Positions 11,492 through 22,622 of a stretch of DNA of 64,000 nt are shown in pieces (the first letter of the stretch is position 1; the number at the start of each line of letters is the position of its first letter). The DNA comes from Ligustrum vulgare (Eukaryota; Streptophyta; Magnoliopsida; Lamiales; Oleaceae). The notes under the pieces are model-generated. The model saw nothing but the letters and a program-made list of their open reading frames with translations, was not told the origin of the DNA and did no database searches. The translations under genes were made by a program, and so were the position numbers. The DNA lies in assembly GCA_963555705.1 (NCBI GenBank), contig OY743184.1, forward strand, positions 25,692,639 to 25,756,638, read 5' to 3'.

Positions 11492-12715
11492 ACATGTGGA
11501 CTTAAACTATTTCTAAATTGCTTATTCATACTGGACTTGTTGAAACCATGCACATAGTCATGATCAAATTATTGCCTATATAAGGATGTACTTTGCATAT
11601 GGCAGTTTTAATTTTTTTGACTTAGGATTGACCCTATGATTCCTAACCTTAGATCTATAGACATCCTAATCCTTTAACTTAGAAACCAAACTTGCTCAAG
11701 AGCAGTTTGATGGTGGAAAGATTAGTATAAGTAGGCTCGATCATTTAAAGGTCTGAAGTTCCGATATGTGTCTTGGTTGAAGAGATTTTAGTCAACGAGT
11801 CGAAGCCAGCACTAGCTACATTAAAAAATAGTTTTATTCTTCTCTTCATAACCTTTTTTACACGAGCAATTAAGATTTTAAGAGTATTAAAACTTGATAC
11901 CCTCAATTCATCTGAGTTGGGAGTTATCAGCCTAAACTCGTTACATGGTCCAATTAGAAAGCTTAAGGGAGAGAGGAGTTACACATAAACACAAAAGCAT
12001 CTTTTACTATTCTTTGTAGCCTGGGTTACTTGTGTAAGTAAGCCTTTAAGGATTTTCTGAACCTGGAGTCCTAAAGTCATCTGACTCGGGAGTTATCGGT
12101 CCAAAGCACACTTAAGGGGTTACTTAGAAAGCTGATGAGAACAATTTTGCACAAAAGATGAGAAAAAGAAAGAAAGGGTAAAATAAAGTGCATGGTGAAA
12201 AATTAGAGATGAGAACTCTAGAGACTAAATGTGTGAAATAGGGAACTGATCACCATCGATTTTTATGCAAACTTGTCTAACTTCGATTGCTTTGTGTGGA
12301 AAAATACAATTCGATGATGTTTAGAAACTACATAAGTAGAATGAACATTGAGATTTGAGAGAAAAGCATGAGGATGTGATCATACTTGATAAATGCAAAC
12401 AAAATTTGGATATATACATCGTTTGACCACATGAGAATTGTGTTTATGCAAGTTAAGTCACACAGTATTGAATATGTTTTTATATGTGTATACATTTGAT
12501 TTTGGCTATAAACACACATACATAAATTTGAGCATGAAATAAGTAACAAATGATTTTATCTTGTTATCTGACATTCCTTTCTAGAGCATAGATTTTGATT
12601 CGAACCTAAGGCATATGGTAGGAAAATTAATGGTTGAGTTATTTTTGTTTTTCTAACAGTTGTATTTCAGTTTTATTTTTGTTCGATGATGAACTATCAT
12701 TCTAGTTTGGGATTT
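11492..12715 (+). repeat. Probable 3' internal region of a Ty3 element, degenerate
   Basis: No protein recognised. Two related segments, about 11916-11975 (GTTGGGAGTTATCAGCC) and 12080-12140 (CTCGGGAGTTATCGGTCC), each followed by a TTAGAAAGCT-like stretch, form a degenerate direct repeat. The region ends with TCTAGTTTGGGATTTTGATAAG, where a short purine-rich stretch sits just before the LTR start, so I infer it is the 3' internal part of the element whose LTR starts at 12716. Confidence 0.35.
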
Positions 12716-14308
12716 TGATAAGTGTATTTTATACACTTATTTGGATGCTAAAATTAGGATTTATATAGTCATTTGAAAATAAATACTACTGATTTAGTCG
12801 TTATTTGTATATAGTTTATTTTTATCCCAAAGTTGAGAAAAGGAAGCAGTTAGAGCAAAAAAAGATCAATTTGATAGAAATATACACTAAAGTGGACAAC
12901 GTGGTAGTCTTGGAGGCAAATCATGGATAAAGGAGTAGTTAAATTGGGAGAAGTTGAAAGATCGAGAACTTAATTGAAAAAATTGAGAGAATAAAGGGCT
13001 AAATTGAAGATATTCAGAAATATGAGGACTAAATTGATCAAATCATAAGTTGAGGGATTCATGCGCAATTAAAGAATAGGGATTAACTTGCAGCAATTGA
13101 AAGACCTGAAATTGAATCAGTGAACCACGAGATCGCGTCTACAAATTTTTTTTTTAAATTTTTTTTATGCAGTAACCATTTTGGTTTAACCATGTGATCG
13201 CCACCTGTAAGTCCACATGATCGCGCATTTGTTCGTAACAAAATATCGTGTTTCCTTATTCAATACAACTCTTGATATATTCTTTCACTTTGTGCAAGGT
13301 CTCTACCCTAGATATATAAACCTTGTTAAGCACGAATTTGGGACCTCTTCTACGCTCTTACACATCTTTTGTATTCTAGGTGATGAATTCCATATTTTAT
13401 GATTGTTTATCATTTATGATGTATCTAGGCTAAGCTTTTCATAGTGTTAGGATCATGATGAAGTCTTAAACTCGTATTTTATGCTTTGATTTTCTAAATT
13501 TAATGAAAATTGGTATTTGAGCGATTAATTCGTATTGTTTTCATCTATAATTATATGTGAATTGATTATATGATGTTTGTGACGTTTTCTTATGTTCTAA
13601 AGAGTAGGAAATCGTTAGATTTGAATTCATTACCATAAAGTTTGATATGGATAGAAATTTATCACTATATTTTATGTGATCTTAAATTGTTCGTGAATGT
13701 TTTATGCGTTCTTATGTGTTTACATTCGTTATAGAAATATAGATCGATCGCATGTTGGAAAATATTTAATTCTTGTTTGAAAGAGAGTTTTAAACGTTAT
13801 AGGAACATTGATCTTCATACATATACTTTGTCATTAATCATGTAAACCAATGTGTGAAATTTTGGGAATAAGATGGATTATAGATCCTAACACTACATTC
13901 ACATACATTATATAGACAAGTATTACAATTTTGCTTAGTTTAATTGAACATGATAATTTTAGATACTTCGATGTTTTTAGTTTTCTTAAGTAATTCACAA
14001 CACAAAAACTTGATTTTACTTATTTCGATTAAGGCTAATAATCTAAGCCTATGTTTGGTAATGGGTTTATAAACCCATTTATAATCGGTCCAATTTCCCA
14101 TACAACTTTTTAACCATACATCTTTTCTTTCTCCAATTTTAACCCCACATCCACCTCGAGATCTGCAAAAAACTGATTATAATCAGTTAAAAAGCTTCCT
14201 AACAGAGGCTAAAATAATAAATCATCTTAATCCTTGTGGTGCTATACTTGAACTCAAAATTTATATTATTACTTGTATGATTTATACACTTGCATTAAGG
14301 AAATCACA
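12716..14308 (+). mobile_element. LTR of Athila-like Ty3 element
   Basis: Begins TGATAAGTGTATTTTATACA, identical over its first 27 bp to the LTR start at 61377. The far end is placed at about 14308 because TTACTTGTATGATT...CACTTGC resembles the end of the 61377 LTR (CTACTTGTTGACT...CACTTGC) and it finishes in CACA. A 163-bp MITE (14047-14209) is nested near the end. Without the MITE the length is about 1.43 kb against 1.67 kb for the 61377 copy, so it is diverged. Likely a 3' LTR; no target duplication was found. Confidence 0.6.
14047..14209. mobile_element. 163-bp PIF/Harbinger-like MITE (copy 1)
   Basis: Starts GCCTATGTTTGG and ends CCTAACAGAGGC, imperfect terminal inverted repeats, flanked on both sides by TAA (14044-14046 and 14210-14212), the 3-bp duplication typical of PIF/Harbinger elements. 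It has the same length and ends as the copy at 16207. No coding capacity. Confidence 0.75.
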
Positions 14309-14354
14309 CGAACATACAATGAAGAGTAAGATGTTTAAACTGTATAGAATAGGG

Positions 14355-15570
14355 TGAAGCAGCAGATTGGAGAGAAGAAATCAAAAGGTTTTTAGAAAAA
14401 CTAGAAGGAAAAGGCAACAGAAAAATGAAGTTGTACGCCCTAAACTTCGTATTTATAGATGGAAAGTTGTACAAGAAACGTGCAAATGAAATCATGTTAA
14501 GATGTGTAAACTTATTTGACGCTAAAACAACTATGGCTAAAGTGCACAAGGGAATATGTGCAGCTCACCAAGCAATTCAGAAGATGAGATGGCTAATCAT
14601 TAGGAGTGAAGACTTTTGGAAAAAAATGGGCGAATTATGTGTCCAATATGTTAAAGGTTTTAGCATGTCAAAGACATGGACCAATTCAAAGAGTGCTAAC
14701 GAGTGAGATGACTCCTATTATTAAACCATGGCCGTTCAGAGGATGGAAAATAGACTTGATAGGAAATACCCACCCTCCCTCTTCCAAACAACACATGTTT
14801 ATCATCGTCGTCAAAGATTTTTTTATTAAGTGGGTTGAAGTCATTCCTTTAAAAGAAATCTCTAAAGGAAGAATCATAAAATTCATTCAAGATCATATTA
14901 TTTACCTATTCGAGATACCTTAGGCATTGATGGTGGATCATGATATTTCTTTGAACGAAGATCAAGTCATACAATTCCTGGGTGAATATTTTATCAGGTT
15001 AGTAAATTCAACACCTCATTATAACCAATCAAATGGTTAAGCCGAATCTTCTAACAAATTCTCAAAAGCATTATAAAGAAGATAATAGGAAAAAAAATGT
15101 CAGGAATTGGCATTAATGTTTAATCAAAATTTTATGGGATTACAGAACTTTGCCCCAGACGAGCACAAAAGTTACTTCATTTCAACTCGCATATGGGCAT
15201 GAGGCGGTATTGTCCATGGAGATCAATGTACAATCGATTAGAATGACTTTACAAAATAATATGGATAATAGACAACACACAAAGGCCATGGTTCAAAACA
15301 TATTGGAGTTGGACGAGTTAAAGATAGACGTTTTGATAGATTACAAGTTTAGAAGCAAAAGATGGCTAAATCTTATAATAAAAATGTGGTAGCCAAATCT
15401 TTCACTTTGGGCAAGTTGGTTTGGAAGACAATTCTCCATTGGACAACAAAGATCCGAAATATGAAAATTGGTCACACCATGTAGGGTCAAAAGTGTGCTA
15501 CCTAATGGAGCTTACCATTTAGAAGACTTAGATGAAAAGAAATTGTGATAGCTATCAATGAAAAATACTT
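14355..15570 (+). pseudogene. Ty3/gypsy integrase remnant (TAT/Retand-like)
   Basis: Decayed pol segment read in several frames: an integrase zinc-binding region (VHKGICAAHQAIQKMRW), a spacer with QRHGPIQRVLTSEMTPI, core-domain sequence KPWPFRGWKIDLIG with HMFIIVVKDFFIKWVE, then after stops and frame changes TPHYNQSNG and the C-terminal SFQLAYGHEAVLSMEINVQS. Word patterns are those of plant TAT-lineage elements. Several stops and frameshifts show it is dead. No reverse transcriptase remains upstream. Confidence 0.75.
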
Positions 15571-16206
15571 GAATTATGTTCATTCTGTATGGAAAAGTGA
15601 AAAAATATAAGATGATACTACACGCAAATAAAATATGTATACAATTAGGATGTCATTGTCCTATCCTTTTATTGTGCAAGATAAAAAGACGATATCGTCC
15701 TATCACATCATTTCTACAATTCTTTGTATTTGGTCTCATGCCTAGGAAACTGGACAAAAACGTTCAAATAAAGGACATAGTGAATGATGTTCAAACAAGG
15801 ATTTCATGAACAGAATAAATATTTAAAATGGAAAAATAAGATACAAAATGTCCTAAAGGTTGTAATCTCAAAAGAGTTTATATAAAAATTGTCGTTATTG
15901 TCCTCTTATCAATGATCAGGGATCAATCATCGCCTTCTTAAATGCATCGTTGCAAGAAATTCTCTAGAGTCCTACTGAAAAAGTCAAGGTGTCATGGAGA
16001 TCAAAACGGTCTGGTAACAAGATAAGAAGCACTCCTAGCAAGCTATGACCTCACTACAAGAATCCCTACTGGAGACTGTAAATGGAAAGGGGGGCCGAGA
16101 ACTTCATTGGAAAAAAAATATTTCATATATCCCCATACCAATAAAGGTGTCAAGGCAAGTAGCAAAATTGATAAAGCCATAATAGTTCTATCTGATAAAA
16201 ATATAA
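15571..16206. other. Downstream flank of integrase remnant, no gene
   Basis: Short open frames here show no recognisable domain; probably decayed 3' retroelement sequence. Confidence 0.3.
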
Positions 16207-16369
16207 GCCTCTGTTTGGCAAACTTGTTTAAAAACAAGTTTTTTACAACACAATTTCCCAAATCATTTTTTAACCACACATATTTTCTCCCCCCACTTTT
16301 CAACTATATATCTTACCTCGAAAATATAAAAAAATATTTTTAAACACAAAAATTTTAACAAACAGAGGC
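16207..16369. mobile_element. 163-bp PIF/Harbinger-like MITE (copy 2)
   Basis: Starts GCCTCTGTTTGG and ends AACAAACAGAGGC, flanked by TAA at 16204-16206 and 16370-16372. Same length as copy 1 (14047), with better preserved terminal inverted repeats. Internal sequence carries the family words TTTTTAACCACACAT and TTTTCTC. Confidence 0.8.
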
Positions 16370-16731
16370 TAAAATATCTTATTCACTGAGGTTGGAAGAC
16401 TAATCATTTTCATGGTTATCGATGGAATGATATTTTCTGGAGGAAATGAAAGATGGAAACAATGGGAGATGAAGGAATAATAAGGGTTCAACCTTATTTA
16501 TCGGGGATCAGAAGATAAAGAGTAAGGGTACTGATGACCATATATTTATAAGGTAAAGAAAATCAATGGATTTTTGAAAAAGGATCATCGGGAGTGGACG
16601 ATCCAAGACGATCTATGAAAGTCAACTATTCTAATTTAATTGGTGTGCTTCTGCCCATTGGAGACATCTTGAAAATTAGCTGTCTTTAGTGCAAATACCC
16701 TTTTTGGACATTGTTTCAAGAGGTTTGTACC

Positions 16732-17030
16732 TTAAACTTTCGTCTGATCTTTTTTAATTGTTAGCACGAGTGAAATAACACCCATGCGAAACAATAGGTT
16801 TATTTCTTGCAGTCGCAAAGGAACTAGCCTTGCAATTAGAAGACGTTGGAAGTTCATGCAGCTGAGGTCTCTGTATTCTCGTCTATGCAGTTCACGTCTC
16901 TTCGTAATTGCATCGAAAAGTCCATCGTCTTTCAAATCTTGATAATTTGGTCCCCATCTTTCATAATTTGCTCGATTTAAGTCCATTTCATATACCTTTT
17001 GCTCTTTTTCTTCATAAACTATCCAACATC
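16732..17030 (-). pseudogene. Unrecognised minus-strand ORF/exon remnant
   Basis: An 84-codon minus-strand frame starts MDLNRANYERWGPNYQDLK and continues DGLFDAITKRRELHRREYRD; it is open further upstream (YEEKEQKVYE before the Met), so the Met at 16986 is not necessarily the start. The charged, helical first half looks protein-like, while the last third (after about residue 45) looks like non-coding read-through. I do not recognise the family. It may be one surviving exon of a lost gene. Confidence 0.3.
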
Positions 17031-19190
17031 AAGTTGCATCTAAAGTAATTAATTTAAAATAAAGTTAAATATAATTTCAATAATAGAATCTCAAACTCTG
17101 TAGTCAAGATAAGTATAAAACTACACTTATTAGGTATTTTCAACCCTTTTGATATCAAGAGAGTTTTATGCTTTGTTATTTTAACGAGTAAGGATTTTGT
17201 TGGCATTCATTTTCGCATAAAATATTGTCATCTTACTGGGAAAAATTGTAGAAACTATTTTCTTTGCAGGCTCAATTGTTAGATGGGAAAAATATAGAAC
17301 ATCTATTAGTTACACTTTGTTCACTAAATATAGCACAAACATGTATCATGATAAAATTCTGAGAACAAAATTTGGAGTCTATTTATCATTGGCTGAGAGC
17401 ACTGCATCATGATAAAGCTACAATTTGAAAAAAGAAAAAAAAATTGTTTTAGTTTATTAGCCTTTTATTCTGGAATTAACACGAGAATTTCGAGACTTGG
17501 GATGGTTGGAACTTGGAAACCTTAAATTTTAATAAGTATGCGTTCAATTTTTTTTTTCTAGTTTTATGGAACTAAAATCTATTAATTTAAACTCAACAAT
17601 AAACCAACAAATAAAAAGTAATATACAAAATATTTCTATTTAATAAAATAATAAGGACATTCATTTTTTTCTTCTACCACCTAAAGCCCGTTCTTCACAT
17701 CACTTAGCTTGCTTGTCCTAACTGAGGCCACCAACAAAGGAAGCCAAAGTGGGCTATACGCCTTGGCTAAAGTGATATGTAGACGTTGAACCTCCAAGTC
17801 CTAGGCGATGTGCTACAATCTGCAACAACCTATTTTCGAAGCAACATTTTTCCTGCAAGGCATCTTCAGTAGCATCGCCTCATTCAAGGGATCTTGTGAA
17901 CTTTTCATATATCAAATCTAGACGAAGGGTGTTCACTTTTCATAATTACTTGTGCAAACTTTGTACGAGAAATGTTTTCCTAGTTGAATTTTTTAGCTTG
18001 ATTAAAATATAATTTGAAATATAAGCATTACAGTTGTATAAAAATTTAACTATTAATATCTTCAGATGCTAGCTACTTTGTTCCAAGACTTTACATTTTT
18101 GAGTCTTAGTTGAAGTAACCGTAGATGAATAAGGACATGATTGTAGAGAACCTGATTACAAAGATATTGAGTCATTGATATACCTCAATAATAACAATCA
18201 TTATAGCTGCAGATTATAAATGTAGATTGTAAACGCCTATATTGTGTCACACATTGCCAGTGTTTTTTATATCTGGTAAGCTGCGACTACCCATGTTAGG
18301 AGATCTCAAAGTTTCTTGTATGCCAACTCAACAGGTTTATCCATAGCAAGATGCTTAGGATCCGTGCATATTAAGCATAATGTGTTTGTATTAACAAGAT
18401 TTGAGCAACAACTCGCAATTACTGGTGATAATAGGAATTTCAAATGCTCACGAAAAAAACACATGTAAAGTATTTATCATTGATCTACATCATTGACTTC
18501 TTAAATAGCCTTGCATATTTATCTAGGAACATCTTTTTCTTTCAAATCTAGAGTTTCAAGTGTGAGTAAGAGAAATACTCAGTAATATCTAAAGAACAAG
18601 TTTTATGGTAGAACAATAATAGGTAATGGCTTTAGATGGTTACTCATAGGAAAATAAAGAAACTCCTAAAAGTAATTCATAATCTCAGTTAAAGGTTTAA
18701 AACGAATTATGGAAATGGTAGTGTGAGGTAACTTGTTGATGGAGTCACCTCTCCAGTTGATCAATATCCTGATTGATTAGCTTTTCCTCTATGTCATCCA
18801 AGGAAGGCTGTAGAATGCATCACAGTGAGAAATGTGCTGTTGATTTACCCTGAAGAATTCGAGATTTTTGAAAAAGAGAAATTATCTAAGTTTTGGTCTT
18901 TTGTATAGTTCAAGAGCCAACAAGAAATTTAACTATATTTGATTCACAATGAAGTTTAAGATATACACAAATCATTCTTCTAATGCAAATATCAGATTAA
19001 ACAATCAATAATAAGTCAAATTTTTTCAGCAGTTCCAATCTTCCATATTCTAACTAATTAATTAACTTAATTAACCAAGTAAACACATAAATACTTTTCA
19101 TGGAAATAATGCATGATTTCTTGACTGAGTCAAAACTCAAAATACAACGAAAAGGTACAGAGCTTGTTACCTAGTTCTTTCAAATTAGAT
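17031..19190. other. Intergenic, no gene seen
   Basis: AT-rich, no recognisable exon, repeat array or element ends on either strand. It lies upstream of the receptor-kinase remnant and may include its decayed promoter. Confidence 0.35.
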
Positions 19191-19197
19191 TTGACCG

Positions 19198-19430
19198 CGT
19201 CATTGGATATTTTCATGATGAAAGAGATGCTTTGATGCAACTTAGAGATGTTAATTCAACGAGTTCTTATGATAATAATTCTAACTTGTGTTGGTGGCCT
19301 CTGGGATGACCTTGTCCGATATTGCCTCATATTTAAAGCAATGCTCCCGCACCTTCACCTCCTCCTATTCCACCAAGAGACTGTAACAATAATGTCCTCC
19401 ATCCATGGAAGCTCTGTCTAATCACAACAG
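19198..19430 (+). pseudogene. LRR receptor-like kinase remnant, 5' half
   Basis: Frame reads DERDALMQLRDVNSTSS, the start of the mature LRR N-cap typical of plant LRR receptor kinases, then two in-frame stops, then in the same frame NAPAPSPPPIPPRDCNNN and VLHPWKLCLITT, the proline-rich juxtamembrane stretch and the start of a transmembrane helix. The leucine-rich repeats that should lie between are missing. The frame is cut at 19430 by the hAT element and resumes at 23851. Identification as one gene rests on the continuity of frame and domain order. Confidence 0.6.
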
Positions 19431-21956
19431 TAGGAGTGGACATGGTTCGATTTGGTTCTGGTTCTATAGGAACCAAATCGAACCATGAACCGATGAGTTT
19501 TTACCAATGGAACAAATCGGTTTTTATAAAGATATAGAACCAAACCGTTCGGTTCTGGTTTGGTTCCTAATATATTACTTGGATTTTCAAATATAAATAC
19601 AAATTATCATCACCATACGTCCATACCATATCCATAAGTTAGTAATGACTAATGAAATTCATTTACCAAAGCCTAAACTAATACACAAATATCAAGTTAC
19701 ATCTCCATACAAAAAATTATCTAATAGCAATGATTTAAAAATGTAGATGAATGAGTCATTGATAGAGATTAATCATATCAAGGTACAAGACGTCTTCATG
19801 CTTAGCCAATCAATTCATTTATGTGAAGCCATCAAACCTACATGAGAAAAATGAAAAATGAAATTAAAATAGTCAAACAAAGAAAAAACCACTAAAAAGT
19901 AAAAACAACTAAGATGCCCAAATTGCTTACTACTTGGCACTTAACAACAATGAACGAGACATCAATTAATTGTTTAGTACTCCATTTCTTGTGACCTCTC
20001 TTTGAGAAACTCTACAAAATATAAACAAAGAAACAAACATAAAAAAACTATTAATTTTGTACAATTATTAAAATGTAATGTGAAAATATTTCGTAAAGTT
20101 TTTATTACCTGACTCAATTTCTTCGTAGAACTCTATCTCCTCGATGCAAATTCTGTCTTGAGTTACTCCCTAAAGCCTAGATTCTTCCCGTAACCAATCT
20201 TGGGTACATATTAGAGCCTCAACTGTAGCATGAGTTGAAGAACTCCTAAAACAATCAAGAATGCGCCCTCTAATGCTAAATGCTGACTCAGAAGCAACTG
20301 TAGATATAGAAATGCCAAGCACATCTCATGCGATTTTAGACAAAATTTTAAATCTTGGAGTATCTATCTTCCGCCAATTCAAAATGTCAAAATTTTTGTC
20401 GGAAGCATCCTCAGTAGGTTCCATCAAATAGCTTTGAATCTCATCCTTTCCAGACAAACTGTGTTTGCTAGTTTTTAATTTCTTGTACCTGAAATCAAAA
20501 TTCTCATAGTCATTCCAATCATCATCAAAACCCTCCAACAAAGTGATAACATTTTTAGAATCACCACTACCACTAGCTCCATCATTAGTGTTTTCCCATC
20601 CCTTGTATTGGTTGTACAAAGCATACAATAATTTGTTTACTTCATTATTTGTGACTTCAACTTTGTCGGAGTCATATAAGATACCAATACAATGTACAAC
20701 AAACTCCAATTTATATCTAGGATCAAGCACAACTGCTACAATCAAAAATCTTGTTCATCTTATCAACATTCCCCAATACTTATCAAACTTACCCTTCATG
20801 TTGCTTGCCATGTTACTCATTACACAATCTTGTTTGTCACTCATTCTCTTCAAAGTTTGCTCAATTTTACAAACTTCTTTGAAGTAAATATTGGAGGTAA
20901 CATTCAATGAAGCACTAAACTTCAAAGTAACTTCATAGAATGTTCTTAAAAATTTAGCAAATTTTCTAGCTCTATCCCAATCATAAGTAGTTGGGCCCTT
21001 CTCTTTCTTTTCCACCTTCATGCTCATCAAAATACTTGTAATACAATCCATCCTCTTCCTCAATTCGGTCAAATGCTTTCTCAAATTTCAATGCACTATC
21101 CAACATTAAGAACGTTAAATTCCATCTAGTAGGTACATCCAAAACGGAAAGTTGTTTGCATTCTATCTTCTCCTTCTCAATATAACATTTAAATTTCATC
21201 AACTGAGAAGGAGATGATCGAAAGTACTTGATCGCATTGTGAATGCTTGCGATTGATGCATTCCAATCTTTCAACCCCTCATTAACAATTAAATTGGTAA
21301 TGTGTGCAGAACAACGAACATGCAGATAAGAGCCACCCAAAATCATAGCATCTCGTTTCCAATTCTTCAATTTATTTTTCAAATAAATTATTGCAGCATC
21401 ATTTGTGCTTGCATTGTCCACTGTAATACTACCTACATGCTCTATTCCTCAATTAAGCAAACAATTCTCAACAATTTTCCCAATCATCTCTCCTTTATGA
21501 TTTGGAACAACGGAAAACTTCAATATCCACTTATGTAATCTCCAATCTCTATTAATAAAGTGTGTTGCAACCATGTAATTAATGTTTTGAATTGATTCCC
21601 AACAATTTGTGGTTAAAGAAAATCTTTGCCTATTATGGATAAATTTATTCCTTAAGGACTCTTTAGTTTCATGATAGAGATTAAGCACATCTCCAGCAAT
21701 AGTTCTACGACTAGGAACCCCAAATCTAGGATAAAGTTCTTGCACAAATGCCTTGAAACCCTCACCCTCTACAAATGAGAATGTCAATTCATTAATAATT
21801 ACAATCCTTACCTATGCTTTTCTACACTTAGTGTAACGATCCGGGACTTACTTAACGTGCTGTCCCGGTCGTTAGACGACGATGTACTGTCCCCACTGTA
21901 CCAACACGAGTCTTTTTAGCATACTTTGTCCTCACTCACACGCTCCCCGAGAAAAA

Positions 21957-22018
21957 TTTCCAGGAGGTCATCCATCCAAGAATTTCTCCAAGCCAAGCAC
22001 ACTTAACTGTGGAGTTTC
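21957..22018 (-). repeat. 5S rRNA-like segment in TRIM LTR, copy 1
   Basis: Minus strand contains AACTCCACAGTTAAGTGTGC and GGATGACCTCCTGGAAA, matching the 5S rRNA internal promoter region (box A and box C words GTTAAGCGTGCTTGG and TGACCTCCTGGGAAGT). Cassandra elements are known to carry such a 5S-derived promoter. This is not a 5S gene: the intervening bases differ and only part of the 120-nt RNA is present. Confidence 0.75.
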
Positions 22019-22378
22019 TAACGATGGACTTCCAGAAAAGAACGTGCACCTTGTTGGTATGAGTAGTACATATCATTTTTTTAAGCTTTCTTAGTCGGGA
22101 TATTACAATCACCCCTCTTAGACACACGATGTCCACATCTCGCTTAACCCATTTGAGGATCTGTTTCCAGGCGTTGGGATTCTAGAGGTGGCTCATGCCC
22201 TATGGCGTAGCAATTAGTTCCCGATTTCCGACTGGCGGCCGTCTCTGATACCATTTGTAACGACCCAGGTCTCACTTAACGGGCTATCCCAACCGTTAGA
22301 TGACGACGTACTATCCCCACTGTACCGATATGAGTCTTTTCAACATGCTTTGTCCTCACTCGCACTCTCCCCGAAAAA

Positions 22379-22440
22379 ACTTCCCAGGAGGTCACCCATC
22401 CCAGAATTGCTTCAAGCCAAGCTTGCTTAACTGAGGAGTT
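22379..22440 (-). repeat. 5S rRNA-like segment in TRIM LTR, copy 2
   Basis: Best preserved copy: minus strand GATGGGTGACCTCCTGGGAA matches the 5S intermediate element and box C exactly over that stretch; box A side reads CTCAGTTAAGCAAGCTTGGC. Confidence 0.75.
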
Positions 22441-22558
22441 TCTAACGATGGACTTCCGAAAAGCAAGGTATAGTGAGGATAGTACGCCATCATCTAACGG
22501 TCGGGACAACCTGTTAAGTAGGACCCGACCACCTTGTTTTTCGGAAGTCCATCGTTAG

Positions 22559-22622
22559 AAACTCCTCAGTTAAGTGTGCTTGACTTGGAGCAATTTTGGA
22601 ATGGATGACCTCCTAGGAAGTT
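22559..22622 (+). repeat. 5S rRNA-like segment in TRIM LTR, copy 3 (inverted)
   Basis: Plus strand AACTCCTCAGTTAAGTGTGC and GGATGACCTCCTAGGAAGTT. It faces the opposite way to copies 1 and 2, within the inverted arm of the TRIM. Confidence 0.75.

Noticed and set aside
21957..22622. Genuine 5S rRNA genes
   Set aside because: Only the promoter half is similar and each copy sits in a TRIM LTR; the remainder of the 120-nt RNA is missing or diverged.
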